From contig NZ_QVMJ01000003.1 in assembly GCF_010500955.1 (NCBI RefSeq), forward strand, positions 97,890 through 161,889: a DNA stretch of 64,000 bases, given 5' to 3'. Source of the DNA: Bacteroides sp. 519. Lineage in GTDB: Bacteria; Bacteroidota; Bacteroidia; Bacteroidales; Bacteroidaceae. Shown here piece after piece: positions 37,458 to 44,033 of the stretch (its first letter is position 1; every line of letters starts with the position of its first letter). Under the pieces are notes generated by a model. It did not search any database and had not been told where the DNA came from. It saw only the letters and a list, made by a program, of their open reading frames with translations. The translations under genes were made by a program, and so were the position numbers.

Positions 37458-38243
37458 TTACTGGCTGATTGGCCACTCCTTAGAATAGTTTAGTTTTTTG
37501 TAGTTGTATATTTTCAATTCTTCGTCGTTAATTTCGGCACTGAAACTAATAATAGAGCTGTTTCCTGTTCCACTGGCCATACCTGTATCGCGGACTTTTG
37601 TTGCGCTATGAGGTATTATTGCCGAATATGTTTTTTCATTTGTATTTATTATTAACTTCATATCCTGGTTGTTTGGAAAAACAATTGCTTTGAAAGCATC
37701 TATATTACTGTCTTCCTGATATGGAATAACATCCTGACTGTAAGCCTGTTCTATATGTATATTAGCTCCCACCGGAAGATTGGTAATGTTGAATGTTAAC
37801 AACGAATTGAAATGATAAACAGATAAATCGGTTAAATCTTCTTTTGCCTCGCCAGTGTAAACAAACCGTAACCTATCGCAATTTCTGAATTTCAGGGCAG
37901 TACTTTGATCCTCTAAATTGGGAGGTAACTTTGCATCGGTTCTTGTTTTACCATAGTCTTTAGGTGCCATCTGAATAATTATATTCCCGGTTTTTGCCCC
38001 ATAAGGAAAATGATAGTATCCCCCTTGAGGAGATGTGATAAACAGTTTGTTGCCTTCTATCTCGAAATTATATTTCTCGGAACCAACATATACAATCCAG
38101 TCTTTACGGGCAGACAGGTCGAAGTTTGCTGTGGCTTCGATTGTATGGATGGCTACTCCGTCTTTAGGAGATTCTTCCGGGTTTTTCTCACAACTTGCAA
38201 GAAGCATCATAAAGAGAAACAGTTGAGGCATTTTAAGTTTCAT
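37458..38243 (-). CDS. lipoprotein, possibly fimbrillin-like
   Basis: ATG at 38243 (MKLKMPQLFLFMMLLASC) is preferred over the upstream TTG; lipobox LLASC. About 261 residues, beta-rich. Text such as GYYHFPYGAKTGNIIIQMAP and the two-part layout recall fimbrillin-like lipoproteins, but I cannot confirm. Lies between fecR and the receptor, 13 bp after fecR. Confidence 0.7.
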   Translation of the reverse strand: MKLKMPQLFLFMMLLASCEKNPEESPKDGVAIHTIEATANFDLSARKDWIVYVGSEKYNFEIEGNKLFITSPQGGYYHFPYGAKTGNIIIQMAPKDYGKTRTDAKLPPNLEDQSTALKFRNCDRLRFVYTGEAKEDLTDLSVYHFNSLLTFNITNLPVGANIHIEQAYSQDVIPYQEDSNIDAFKAIVFPNNQDMKLIINTNEKTYSAIIPHSATKVRDTGMASGTGNSSIISFSAEINDEELKIYNYKKLNYSKEWPISQ

Positions 38244-38255
38244 AGTCAAGTTTTT

Positions 38256-39122
38256 TTAATAAATTATAATCTTGTTTGGTTCAGTTTTTTGGTAATCAAA
38301 TTCTCCTACAGCTTTCAACAGATCAAGAACATCTTCTAATGGTTCTTTATCTACAAAGCGTCCTGTCATTTTAAATGTTTCAAGTTCGGGATTCTCAATA
38401 CTGATAGTTACCCCAAAATGGTTGGATAGCCGACGGGTAATTTCTGCCAGCGTGATGTTAGAAAAGATGAGTGAGCCATCTCTCCAAACAATTTCACTGG
38501 TAGCATCTTCTTCATTGTTAAGGGTTAGCTTTTTCTGTTCTTTATTATAGGTAGCACTTTCGTTAGGCTTAAGTATAATTTGTTCGGTAAAGTTGTTATA
38601 TACTGCTACCGATCCTTCAAGGAGTGTTGTTTTTACTTCCGGATCGTTGGCATAAGCCTCGACATTGAATTGCGTTCCAAGTACTTTTACATTTACATGC
38701 CCTGTTTCTACAATAAACGGTTGCTGTTCGTTGCGGGCAACTTCAAAATAGGCCTCTCCGGTAAGTGATACTCGCCTTTCGCCTTCCTTAAACTTTTCCG
38801 GATATTGCAGGGTGGTGAAGCGATTCAACACCACTTCCGATCCATCGGGCAAAAGTATGGTCTTTGTTTCGGCAAGGGTAGATTCTATAATCATATTCAC
38901 TGGTTGCCGGTGATTGTAAACACTCCATCCTGCTATACAAAGCAGCACAACTGCTGCCGCCGATACTGCAATGCGCAATAACCGGTAGCTACGTTTCTTG
39001 GGGAATAATGTTTTCTGAAGTATCTTGTAGCTTTCGTCCGCAGTGTATTTCCCTTTGGGAGAATGGGTAGCGGTTGCTAGTTTTTCTATGAGTTTATCAA
39101 GGTCTTCGTCTGTATGCTTCAT
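38256..39122 (-). CDS. FecR-family anti-sigma factor
   Basis: 288 residues: cytoplasmic N-terminus (1-75), one membrane helix at ~50-68 (LLRIAVSAAAVVLLCIAGWSVY), the periplasmic FecR domain (TILLPDGSEVVLNRFTTLQYPEKF...VSLTGEAYFEVARNEQQPFIVETG) and the C-terminal DUF4974 part (LAEITRRLSNHFGVTISIENP). It should hold the ECF sigma factor encoded at 42110-42658 until signalled by the STN of the TonB receptor. Unusually the sigma gene is not adjacent: 3 kb with an ATPase/nuclease pair lie between. Confidence 0.95.
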   Translation of the reverse strand: MKHTDEDLDKLIEKLATATHSPKGKYTADESYKILQKTLFPKKRSYRLLRIAVSAAAVVLLCIAGWSVYNHRQPVNMIIESTLAETKTILLPDGSEVVLNRFTTLQYPEKFKEGERRVSLTGEAYFEVARNEQQPFIVETGHVNVKVLGTQFNVEAYANDPEVKTTLLEGSVAVYNNFTEQIILKPNESATYNKEQKKLTLNNEEDATSEIVWRDGSLIFSNITLAEITRRLSNHFGVTISIENPELETFKMTGRFVDKEPLEDVLDLLKAVGEFDYQKTEPNKIIIY

Positions 39123-39162
39123 GATTATTGTTGCTTGTTTACAGATAAAGACAAGGGTATAT

Positions 39163-39186
39163 TAAAAAACTCCCTATTGGGGGAGT
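39163..39186 (-). terminator. terminator-like hairpin in the fecR leader
   Basis: Read on the minus strand, ACTCCC pairs with GGGAGT (39169-39174) and is followed by a T run (39163-39168). It lies between the promoter box at 39272-39279 and the fecR ATG at 39122, so it could be an attenuator or the end of an upstream transcript. Confidence 0.5.
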
Positions 39187-39271
39187 GCGAATAAATGTTA
39201 ATTGGTAAAATAGGGCTGTAGCCCACATAGCTCACTGGAATACTCATAATTTGTTAAGTCTTTAGTTACCG

Positions 39272-39279
39272 CAAAGATA
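39272..39279 (-). promoter_or_regulatory. -7 box TATCTTTG upstream of fecR
   Basis: CAAAGATA on the plus strand, 150 bp before fecR. Suggests that fecR and the receptor genes have a promoter separate from that of the sigma gene. Confidence 0.5.
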
Positions 39280-39379
39280 CAAAGCTGCCAATTGGGGGCA
39301 TGCAAGTTTTGGCCAATTTTGGTTTGTTTTGGTCGAAAATGGTAAAAATTGTCATTTAATTATTCATCAGGGGCTTTTA

Positions 39380-39440
39380 TATGCCTGGAATGGATACGCG
39401 GATGAACGCAGATGAAGCAGATTTACGCAGATTTTTAAGT
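39380..39440. repeat. short-word repeat (ATCTGCGT)
   Basis: On the minus strand AAATCTGCGTAAATCTGCTTC and CATCTGCGTTCATCCGCG repeat with a 9-10 bp period. Similar words occur at 39988-40020 (CCGCAGAG / CGCAGAG). Only single arms are seen, so no long hairpin forms within this stretch. Confidence 0.6.
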
Positions 39441-39464
39441 TTTCATGTGCCACCAATAATCAAA

Positions 39465-39567
39465 AAATGCAGTTCATTTGCACCTCAAATGCAGTTCATT
39501 TATACCTCAAATGCAGTTCATTTAGCATGCAAATGCAGTTCATTTAGGGTGCAAATGCAGTTCATTT
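39465..39567 (-). repeat. class P array C2: inverted copy of array C1
   Basis: AAATGCAGTTCATTT begins at 39465, 39487, 39509, 39531 and 39553: five identical units at exactly 22 bp. Read on the minus strand the spacers are GCACCCT, GCATGCT, GAGGTAT and GAGGTGC, nearly the same order as in C1 23 kb away, so the whole 103-bp array was copied. Confidence 0.97.
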
Positions 39568-39568
39568 G

Positions 39569-39658
<90 letters not shown>

Positions 39659-39660
39659 AA

Positions 39661-39758
39661 GCATCAGCATCAGCATCAGCAGTTTCTTTTTTATCTTTTT
39701 CTACTGATGTTTTCTTTTCTCTTCTTTTCTTTTCTTTTGTTGCAACGAAATTCAACGA
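39661..39758 (-). repeat. conserved flank F1 of the composite element
   Basis: On the minus strand: GTTGAATTTCGTTGCAACAA, a purine-rich A/G stretch, then AAAGAAACTGCTGATGCTGATGCTG. The same order (GTTGAATTCCGTTGCAACAA, A/T-rich then AGAAAAAGAA, AAACTGCTGCTGTTGATG) is found at 49582-49683, and in both places a class H hairpin and a five-unit P array follow. Confidence 0.8.
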
Positions 39759-40044
39759 CCGTTACTTTTGGCAGCCTTCTGTTTGTTGGAGCTTTTCTTT
39801 CTGTTTTCGCGGCAATAAAACGTATTCACTGTGTAATTGTGCATAACGCGTGTAACATATTCAGACGGAATTGACAGGTTATTATTTTCCATTCTATCTA
39901 CAGTGAATGAACCGTGGTTGTACAACACATCATCAATCTATTTACAACGAATGTGCAATGATTCACCAGTTAACCAGCTAATATTTTAACCGCAGAGTTT
40001 TGCGGATTAACGCAGAGTTTTTAATATCAAAGCGGATGTGCATT
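39759..40044. other. intergenic, no gene seen
   Basis: Apart from the CGCAGAG words at 39988-40020 nothing is recognised. It separates the composite repeat from the end of the nuclease-like pseudogene. Confidence 0.4.
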
Positions 40045-40713
40045 TCAGAGATAATCTCTAATATCAATGTGTATTGTATTTGCTTGTGCTCCACAATAAT
40101 GAAATTTAAGCGTATCATAAATGCAATGATAGCTTAGAGGGAGATTCTTAACTTCAAGACAACGATCTACAGGAACAATTCTAAATCCATCAGTAACCAG
40201 ATTTACTCCAAAAACAAAATCCTTTTTTTAGGGTTCTTCATCACTCAACAAATTCATTTTACTGAGCCATAATTTATCATCTAAAGTTGGTTCGAGTGAA
40301 GCTATCAATCCGCGAAACTCTACTTTCGATTTATCATATCCATCCACCATATTCAACAAAATATTAAGTTTAATATAAGTGGAGGTTATCTGTTTGCGGG
40401 CATCTAATAACTTACCTGTATCAAAGTTTGATTTTAATTCTATCAAAAAGAAATAAAACTTTTCATTGTATTCAAAGATAATGGCTCCATCGCAATCGTT
40501 GTTAAAGGCCTTTTGTTGAGTTACCTTTCCTAAAAAACCTTTCATATCTTTCACTATAGCTGTTTGAAAAGATAAGCAAAGAGCTGGAGTTACAACCATC
40601 TCTGTAAGTTTTGCTTCCTTACCGGATTCTGTTATTGTTACAGGTGAAACCTGTACACAAGGATAAAGAGGAAAAATCCGATTCCAGTTATTTTTCAATT
40701 CATCCAGATTCAT
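40045..40713 (-). pseudogene. PD-(D/E)xK-like nuclease partner of the ATPase, interrupted by an in-frame TAA
   Basis: The intact part (40228-40713, 161 residues) has D75-G, then FYFFLIELK (E92, K94) and Q108, the pattern of PD-(D/E)xK nucleases. The stop TAA at 40228-40230 is followed in the same frame by 60 further sense codons (KKDFVFGVNLVTDGFRIVPV... to IHIDIRDYL) ending in TGA at 40045-40047; the extension has ordinary protein composition and a beta-strand-like end. One substitution would restore a 222-codon gene. Its ATG overlaps the ATPase stop (ATGA), so the two are translationally coupled. Whether the 161-residue product is active, or stop readthrough occurs, is open. Confidence 0.7.
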
Positions 40714-42020
40714 TCCCCTTGCATCAATTGGTTTAACTCTGATTTTAATTTCTGACTATTGCTAACATCTTCAATAATAACTTGTTGAAAAGTATCATAT
40801 GGAACCCCCAGAGTAGTATCTTGTTCCACAATTTCAACAGAACCATCTTTTCTGCGTTGTAGTAAATATGCACCTACTAATTCCGGATTAAGAACAATGT
40901 CTTTAGAATAGTTATATTTGCTACATAAAGATTCAAAATCTTTTTCGGATAACAAACCTTTCAATTTGTGCAAGGTAATAAGATCATTGATCTTACGAAC
41001 AAAATAATCACTATGAGTTGTTATTTGAAAATGCGCACCTTCCATTACTATGGCAGATATAAGTTCGGCTATTTCTACCTGTTTTTGCGGGTGTAAATGA
41101 GCTTCGGGTTCTTCGAACAATACAGAGCTATTAATTTGACCTCCTTGTAAAAACAAAGCTAAAGGGGCCAACTCTTTTACTGAAGATGCGGCCGCAGATA
41201 CTGGCATTTGCGCTTCTTCAAGAGTAGAATAAACTAATTTATCGTCAATATATTTGAGATTTCCATTATTTATCTTGGTAATCATGCCTAACAATCGTTG
41301 ATTGTTTTCACTAACGCTAGTCCAATCCACGAATTGAAATTCTTCCATACGTATAAGAAATTCCTCATACATTCCTGCAGTAGCAGTTATCTTATCTTGA
41401 GAGCTTAATGTTAATCCTATTAATGCACCTCTTGATGGTGGCATCAAGAAAGTAGCATCTATACAATCTTCGGAACCAAACAATTGCTTTTGGAGAAAAT
41501 CTCTTAGTAGCAATGTGAAGAGTGTTCCTCCCCAACTAGTTCTGCCCTCTGTGTAGCGTATCCGTGCAAATTGGTCTTCAAATTTCACCTTTAAGAAGTG
41601 TTGTTCCTTATTATTTATTGTAGCCACTTCTACTTCGTAGGTAAATAAGAATTCTTCCAAATTCAACTCCCAGTGAATCTTTATATCAGCCTTAAGAGAA
41701 TTATGCCCCAGAATATATCCCAGATACCGAACCGCATCCTGATTAACCCAATCATATAATTCGGATGGATTAAACCGTACTAGCCCTGCTTTGTCTTTTA
41801 TGTCTTGAGTAGAAAGATCTAGAATATATCCTTTTGAAACAAAGAAGTTCTCCAATCTGTTTCCTGCCAATAACAAATAAAAATAATGAGTAAGAAAAGC
41901 TATATAACTTTTACCTAATCCAGATTCACCCGAAAAAATCATAAATGGTTTTAATTTAAAGAAAGAGTCTCTTATAGCTCCTAAACTTTTAATCTCAAAT
42001 TTTATGGGTATAGTGTTCAT
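40710..42020 (-). CDS. OLD/ABC-type AAA ATPase, candidate defence module
   Basis: 436 residues, no membrane segment. Walker A GESGLGKS (31-38), a signature-like SSVKELAPLALFL (279-291), Walker B LFEEPEAHLHP (301-311) and the TTHSDYF switch (334-340) place it with AAA_15/AAA_21 OLD-like ATPases. Such ATPases, when coupled to a small nuclease, form anti-phage modules (Septu PtuA/PtuB, PARIS and others); the partner here looks like PD-(D/E)xK, which fits none of those I can name. The pair sits between an ECF sigma gene and its FecR gene, next to repeat elements, with its own TAAGTTTG box. Function is inference. Confidence 0.85.
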   Translation of the reverse strand: MNTIPIKFEIKSLGAIRDSFFKLKPFMIFSGESGLGKSYIAFLTHYFYLLLAGNRLENFFVSKGYILDLSTQDIKDKAGLVRFNPSELYDWVNQDAVRYLGYILGHNSLKADIKIHWELNLEEFLFTYEVEVATINNKEQHFLKVKFEDQFARIRYTEGRTSWGGTLFTLLLRDFLQKQLFGSEDCIDATFLMPPSRGALIGLTLSSQDKITATAGMYEEFLIRMEEFQFVDWTSVSENNQRLLGMITKINNGNLKYIDDKLVYSTLEEAQMPVSAAASSVKELAPLALFLQGGQINSSVLFEEPEAHLHPQKQVEIAELISAIVMEGAHFQITTHSDYFVRKINDLITLHKLKGLLSEKDFESLCSKYNYSKDIVLNPELVGAYLLQRRKDGSVEIVEQDTTLGVPYDTFQQVIIEDVSNSQKLKSELNQLMQGE

Positions 42021-42042
42021 TGGTTTCTTATTATTAGTGATG

Positions 42043-42050
42043 CAAACTTA
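42043..42050 (-). promoter_or_regulatory. -7 box TAAGTTTG of the ATPase/nuclease unit
   Basis: CAAACTTA on the plus strand, 22 bp before the ATPase ATG. Supports independent transcription of the module inside the sigma-FecR interval. Confidence 0.55.
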
Positions 42051-42109
42051 AATAAAATCTTCGATTTATATGTCAATTACATAAAAAGATTCACCACTCC
42101 TTATCTAAC

Positions 42110-42658
42110 TTAAAGATAAGAAGCCAACACCTCTCTTATTGTTTTCAATGCCTTTTGTAGTTGAGCATCTACTGTTTTTGTACTGATTCCCATTTGTTCG
42201 GCAACCTGTGCATAACTTTGCTTTTCTTCCTTTATGCGTACAAAAACCTCCCGGCAACGCTCCGGTAACTGATTGAGTGCTTTTAAATAGACGGTAAATA
42301 ACTCTTCCGAAATCATTGTTTCCTCGGGCGAGGATTGGGTAGATGCTTTTTCCATACCATCTTCGAACAAGACGGTATCGTTTCGTGATTCTTTTGCCAG
42401 GTAGTTTAGTGCTATGTTCTTCACCAGGATAAAGCAATAATCTTCTATGCTGGCTATTTCGGTCAGGGTATTCCGCTTTTCCCAGAGTTTTGTAAATGCC
42501 TCAAGCACAATCTCTTGCGACCACTCTTCATTCTTTGCATAGAAATAAGCAATACGGTAAAAGCGATCGTAACAGAGATTATAAAATTCCCTGAAAACTA
42601 ACTGCGACCCCGATTCTTTCAATTTATATAGCAGTTTACTTATTTCTGTTTCAATCAT
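42110..42658 (-). CDS. ECF sigma factor (FecI-like)
   Basis: 182 residues with region 2 (FYNLCYDRFYRIAYFYAKNEEWSQEIVLEAFTKLWEKR) and region 4 (LNQLPERCREVFVRIKEEKQSYAQVAEQMGISTKTVDAQLQKALK). No other domains. In Bacteroidota this type is normally followed immediately by fecR and an STN-type TonB receptor; here the next such genes on the strand start 3 kb away (39122). It has its own promoter box TATCTTTG 33 bp upstream. Confidence 0.95.
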   Translation of the reverse strand: MIETEISKLLYKLKESGSQLVFREFYNLCYDRFYRIAYFYAKNEEWSQEIVLEAFTKLWEKRNTLTEIASIEDYCFILVKNIALNYLAKESRNDTVLFEDGMEKASTQSSPEETMISEELFTVYLKALNQLPERCREVFVRIKEEKQSYAQVAEQMGISTKTVDAQLQKALKTIREVLASYL

Positions 42659-42690
42659 TGTGATGTCTATGCGAAACTTCTTTCCGGCTG

Positions 42691-42698
42691 CAAAGATA
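42691..42698 (-). promoter_or_regulatory. -7 box TATCTTTG of the ECF sigma gene
   Basis: CAAAGATA on the plus strand, 33 bp before the ATG. Confidence 0.55.
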
Positions 42699-42784
42699 AG
42701 TTATTTAAACCACTCGTCTATTTAGAAGCGATACAAATTAGAGTAATTTAAAGGAGCAGATTGCGAGAAGTAAAATAAAAGGTT

Positions 42785-42792
42785 TATTTTTG
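42785..42792 (+). promoter_or_regulatory. -7 box TATTTTTG of the ferredoxin gene
   Basis: Perfect TAnnTTTG, with TTG at 42761-42763 near the expected upstream position (21 bp spacing). The gene starts 47 bp downstream. Confidence 0.6.
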
Positions 42793-42838
42793 CTCTACAA
42801 AAGAGTACTAATTGATAACTAATTTAAATTTAAACAAA

Positions 42839-43009
42839 ATGGCTTACGTAATTACTGACGATTGTATTGCTTGCGGTTCATGTATTGATGAATGCCCAGT
42901 TGAAGCAATCTCTGAAGGCGATATCTATACTATCAATCCTGATGTATGTACAGACTGCGGTACTTGTGCAGATGTTTGTCCTTCTGAAGCAATTCACCCG
43001 GGAGAATAA
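42839..43009 (+). CDS. 2[4Fe-4S] ferredoxin
   Basis: 56 residues with two CxxCxxCxxxCP clusters (CIACGSCIDECP and CTDCGTCADVCP), the clostridial-type small electron carrier used by pyruvate:ferredoxin oxidoreductase and related enzymes in anaerobes. Start at the ATG (MAYVITDDCIACG); an upstream TTG would add nine residues outside the family. Own promoter and own terminator, so a monocistronic gene. Confidence 0.97.
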   Translation: MAYVITDDCIACGSCIDECPVEAISEGDIYTINPDVCTDCGTCADVCPSEAIHPGE

Positions 43010-43031
43010 TACAATCTTAAAACAAGATAAT

Positions 43032-43065
43032 AAAGGCTACTCGTTTTGGGTAGCCTTTATTTGTT
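43032..43065 (+). terminator. ferredoxin terminator
   Basis: AAAGGCTAC pairs with GTAGCCTTT around TCGTTTTGG, followed by ATTTGTTT. Confidence 0.85.
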
Positions 43066-43162
43066 TCTATATGTGGACTAAAACGCCAATTTGGCATTGT
43101 ATTTTCACGAAAAACCTGTTGTAAAACCGTTTTTAGGGTCTATTCTATATAAAAAAGTTCAT

Positions 43163-43170
43163 TATCTTTG
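43163..43170 (+). promoter_or_regulatory. -7 box TATCTTTG of the toxin-antitoxin pair
   Basis: Perfect TAnnTTTG 37 bp before the antitoxin ATG. Confidence 0.55.
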
Positions 43171-43206
43171 TTCGCACCTATTGAATAGAAATATGAACGC
43201 GAAAAC

Positions 43207-43506
43207 ATGGAGACAATTATTACTTTAAGAACAGACGAACACATTGTGGATATTGAAAATGTGCTTGATAATATCCGGATGCTGAAAGGAGTGAAAAGTG
43301 TAAAAGTTACAAAAACTACTAAAAAGAAGAAAGAGAAGGAGATAGTTATTAAACATGAAATTGCACATGTTCCAAATGTGCCACACATACTCGACGAATT
43401 AATTAAAACAATTCGAGAGAATGAAGCAAACCATGATCCGGATAAAAGTATTCCAAATGATGTAGTAATGCAACAAATAAAAGAAAGGATGAAACAATGG
43501 AGCTAA
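43207..43506 (+). CDS. probable antitoxin of a ParE/RelE pair
   Basis: 99 residues: a beta-strand/helix start (IITLRTDEHIVDIENVLDNIRMLKGVKSVKV), a lysine-rich middle and a helical C-terminus (DEL...KTIRENEANHD...MQQIKERMKQWS) that could wrap the toxin. I do not assign a named family. Its place directly upstream of a ParE-like toxin with a 10-bp overlap is the main evidence. A DNA-binding autoregulatory N-terminus is expected from other systems but not shown. Confidence 0.75.
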   Translation: METIITLRTDEHIVDIENVLDNIRMLKGVKSVKVTKTTKKKKEKEIVIKHEIAHVPNVPHILDELIKTIRENEANHDPDKSIPNDVVMQQIKERMKQWS

Positions 43507-43781
43507 AATGGGAACCAAAAGCATTAGAACAGCTGAAAAATTTAACCGATCATAATCTTCGTACACAAGGCAAAAGAGCAACCACACAAATAATAGATGA
43601 TATTCAGCAAGCTATTATCATACTTAGCAATTATCCTAATATGGGACCAGTGGTACCTGCCTTTAAAAATGGAGAATATTCCTATCGAAGTACAGTTATT
43701 TATCCCGGCTATAAAGTGATTTATAGAATAGAAGATCATATCATATATATCTATTCTATCTGGAATTACAAGGGGGATTAA
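43497..43781 (+). CDS. ParE/RelE-family toxin
   Basis: 94 residues with the family start LKWEPKALEQLKNLTDHNLRTQG, the central LSNYPNMGPVVPAFKNGEYSYRSTVIYPGYKVIYRIEDHIIYIYSIWNYKG and the usual fold order. The conserved Arg (YRSTVIYPGYKVIYR) and Tyr residues are present; the C-terminus agrees with ParE (gyrase poison) more than RelE, but the subfamily is unsure. Followed at once by a class H hairpin. Confidence 0.87.
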   Translation: MELKWEPKALEQLKNLTDHNLRTQGKRATTQIIDDIQQAIIILSNYPNMGPVVPAFKNGEYSYRSTVIYPGYKVIYRIEDHIIYIYSIWNYKGD

Positions 43782-43782
43782 T

Positions 43783-43875
43783 GAGTGATGAGTTTTGAGT
43801 AGTGAGTAATGAGTTTTACGATGCCGCATGGTTACTCACAACTCATTACTCACCACTCAAAACTCACTACTCATT
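43783..43875. repeat. class H hairpin (GAGTAAT words) after the toxin gene
   Basis: GAGTGATGAGTTTTGAGTAG arm, core GATGCCGCATGG (43820-43831), ACTCATTACTCACCACTC arm. It belongs to the same word family as 3195-3334 and 58722-58878. It lies between the plus-strand toxin gene and the minus-strand HTCS end. Confidence 0.9.
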
Positions 43876-44033
43876 TACTCGCAAAGATTGATGAGAAGAA
43901 ATCAAGAATCGACTCAAGTATTACAAATAGATCGTTTGCCCCGCCTCTGTCTTTTCTCTTAGTTTTTCTTGGAGCAGGCCTTTTATTGAGTTCGTAATGG
44001 TACCCTTTACTTCTTTTCCGTTTAAACAACATA

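Noticed and set aside
40228..40230. Programmed stop readthrough or stop recoding
   Set aside because: No readthrough motif or structure is evident, and many other genes in the window end properly at TAA, TAG and TGA. A nonsense mutation is simpler.
43809..43997. 62-residue frame after the toxin gene
   Set aside because: Starts inside a class H hairpin and shows no promoter, ribosome site or family features.
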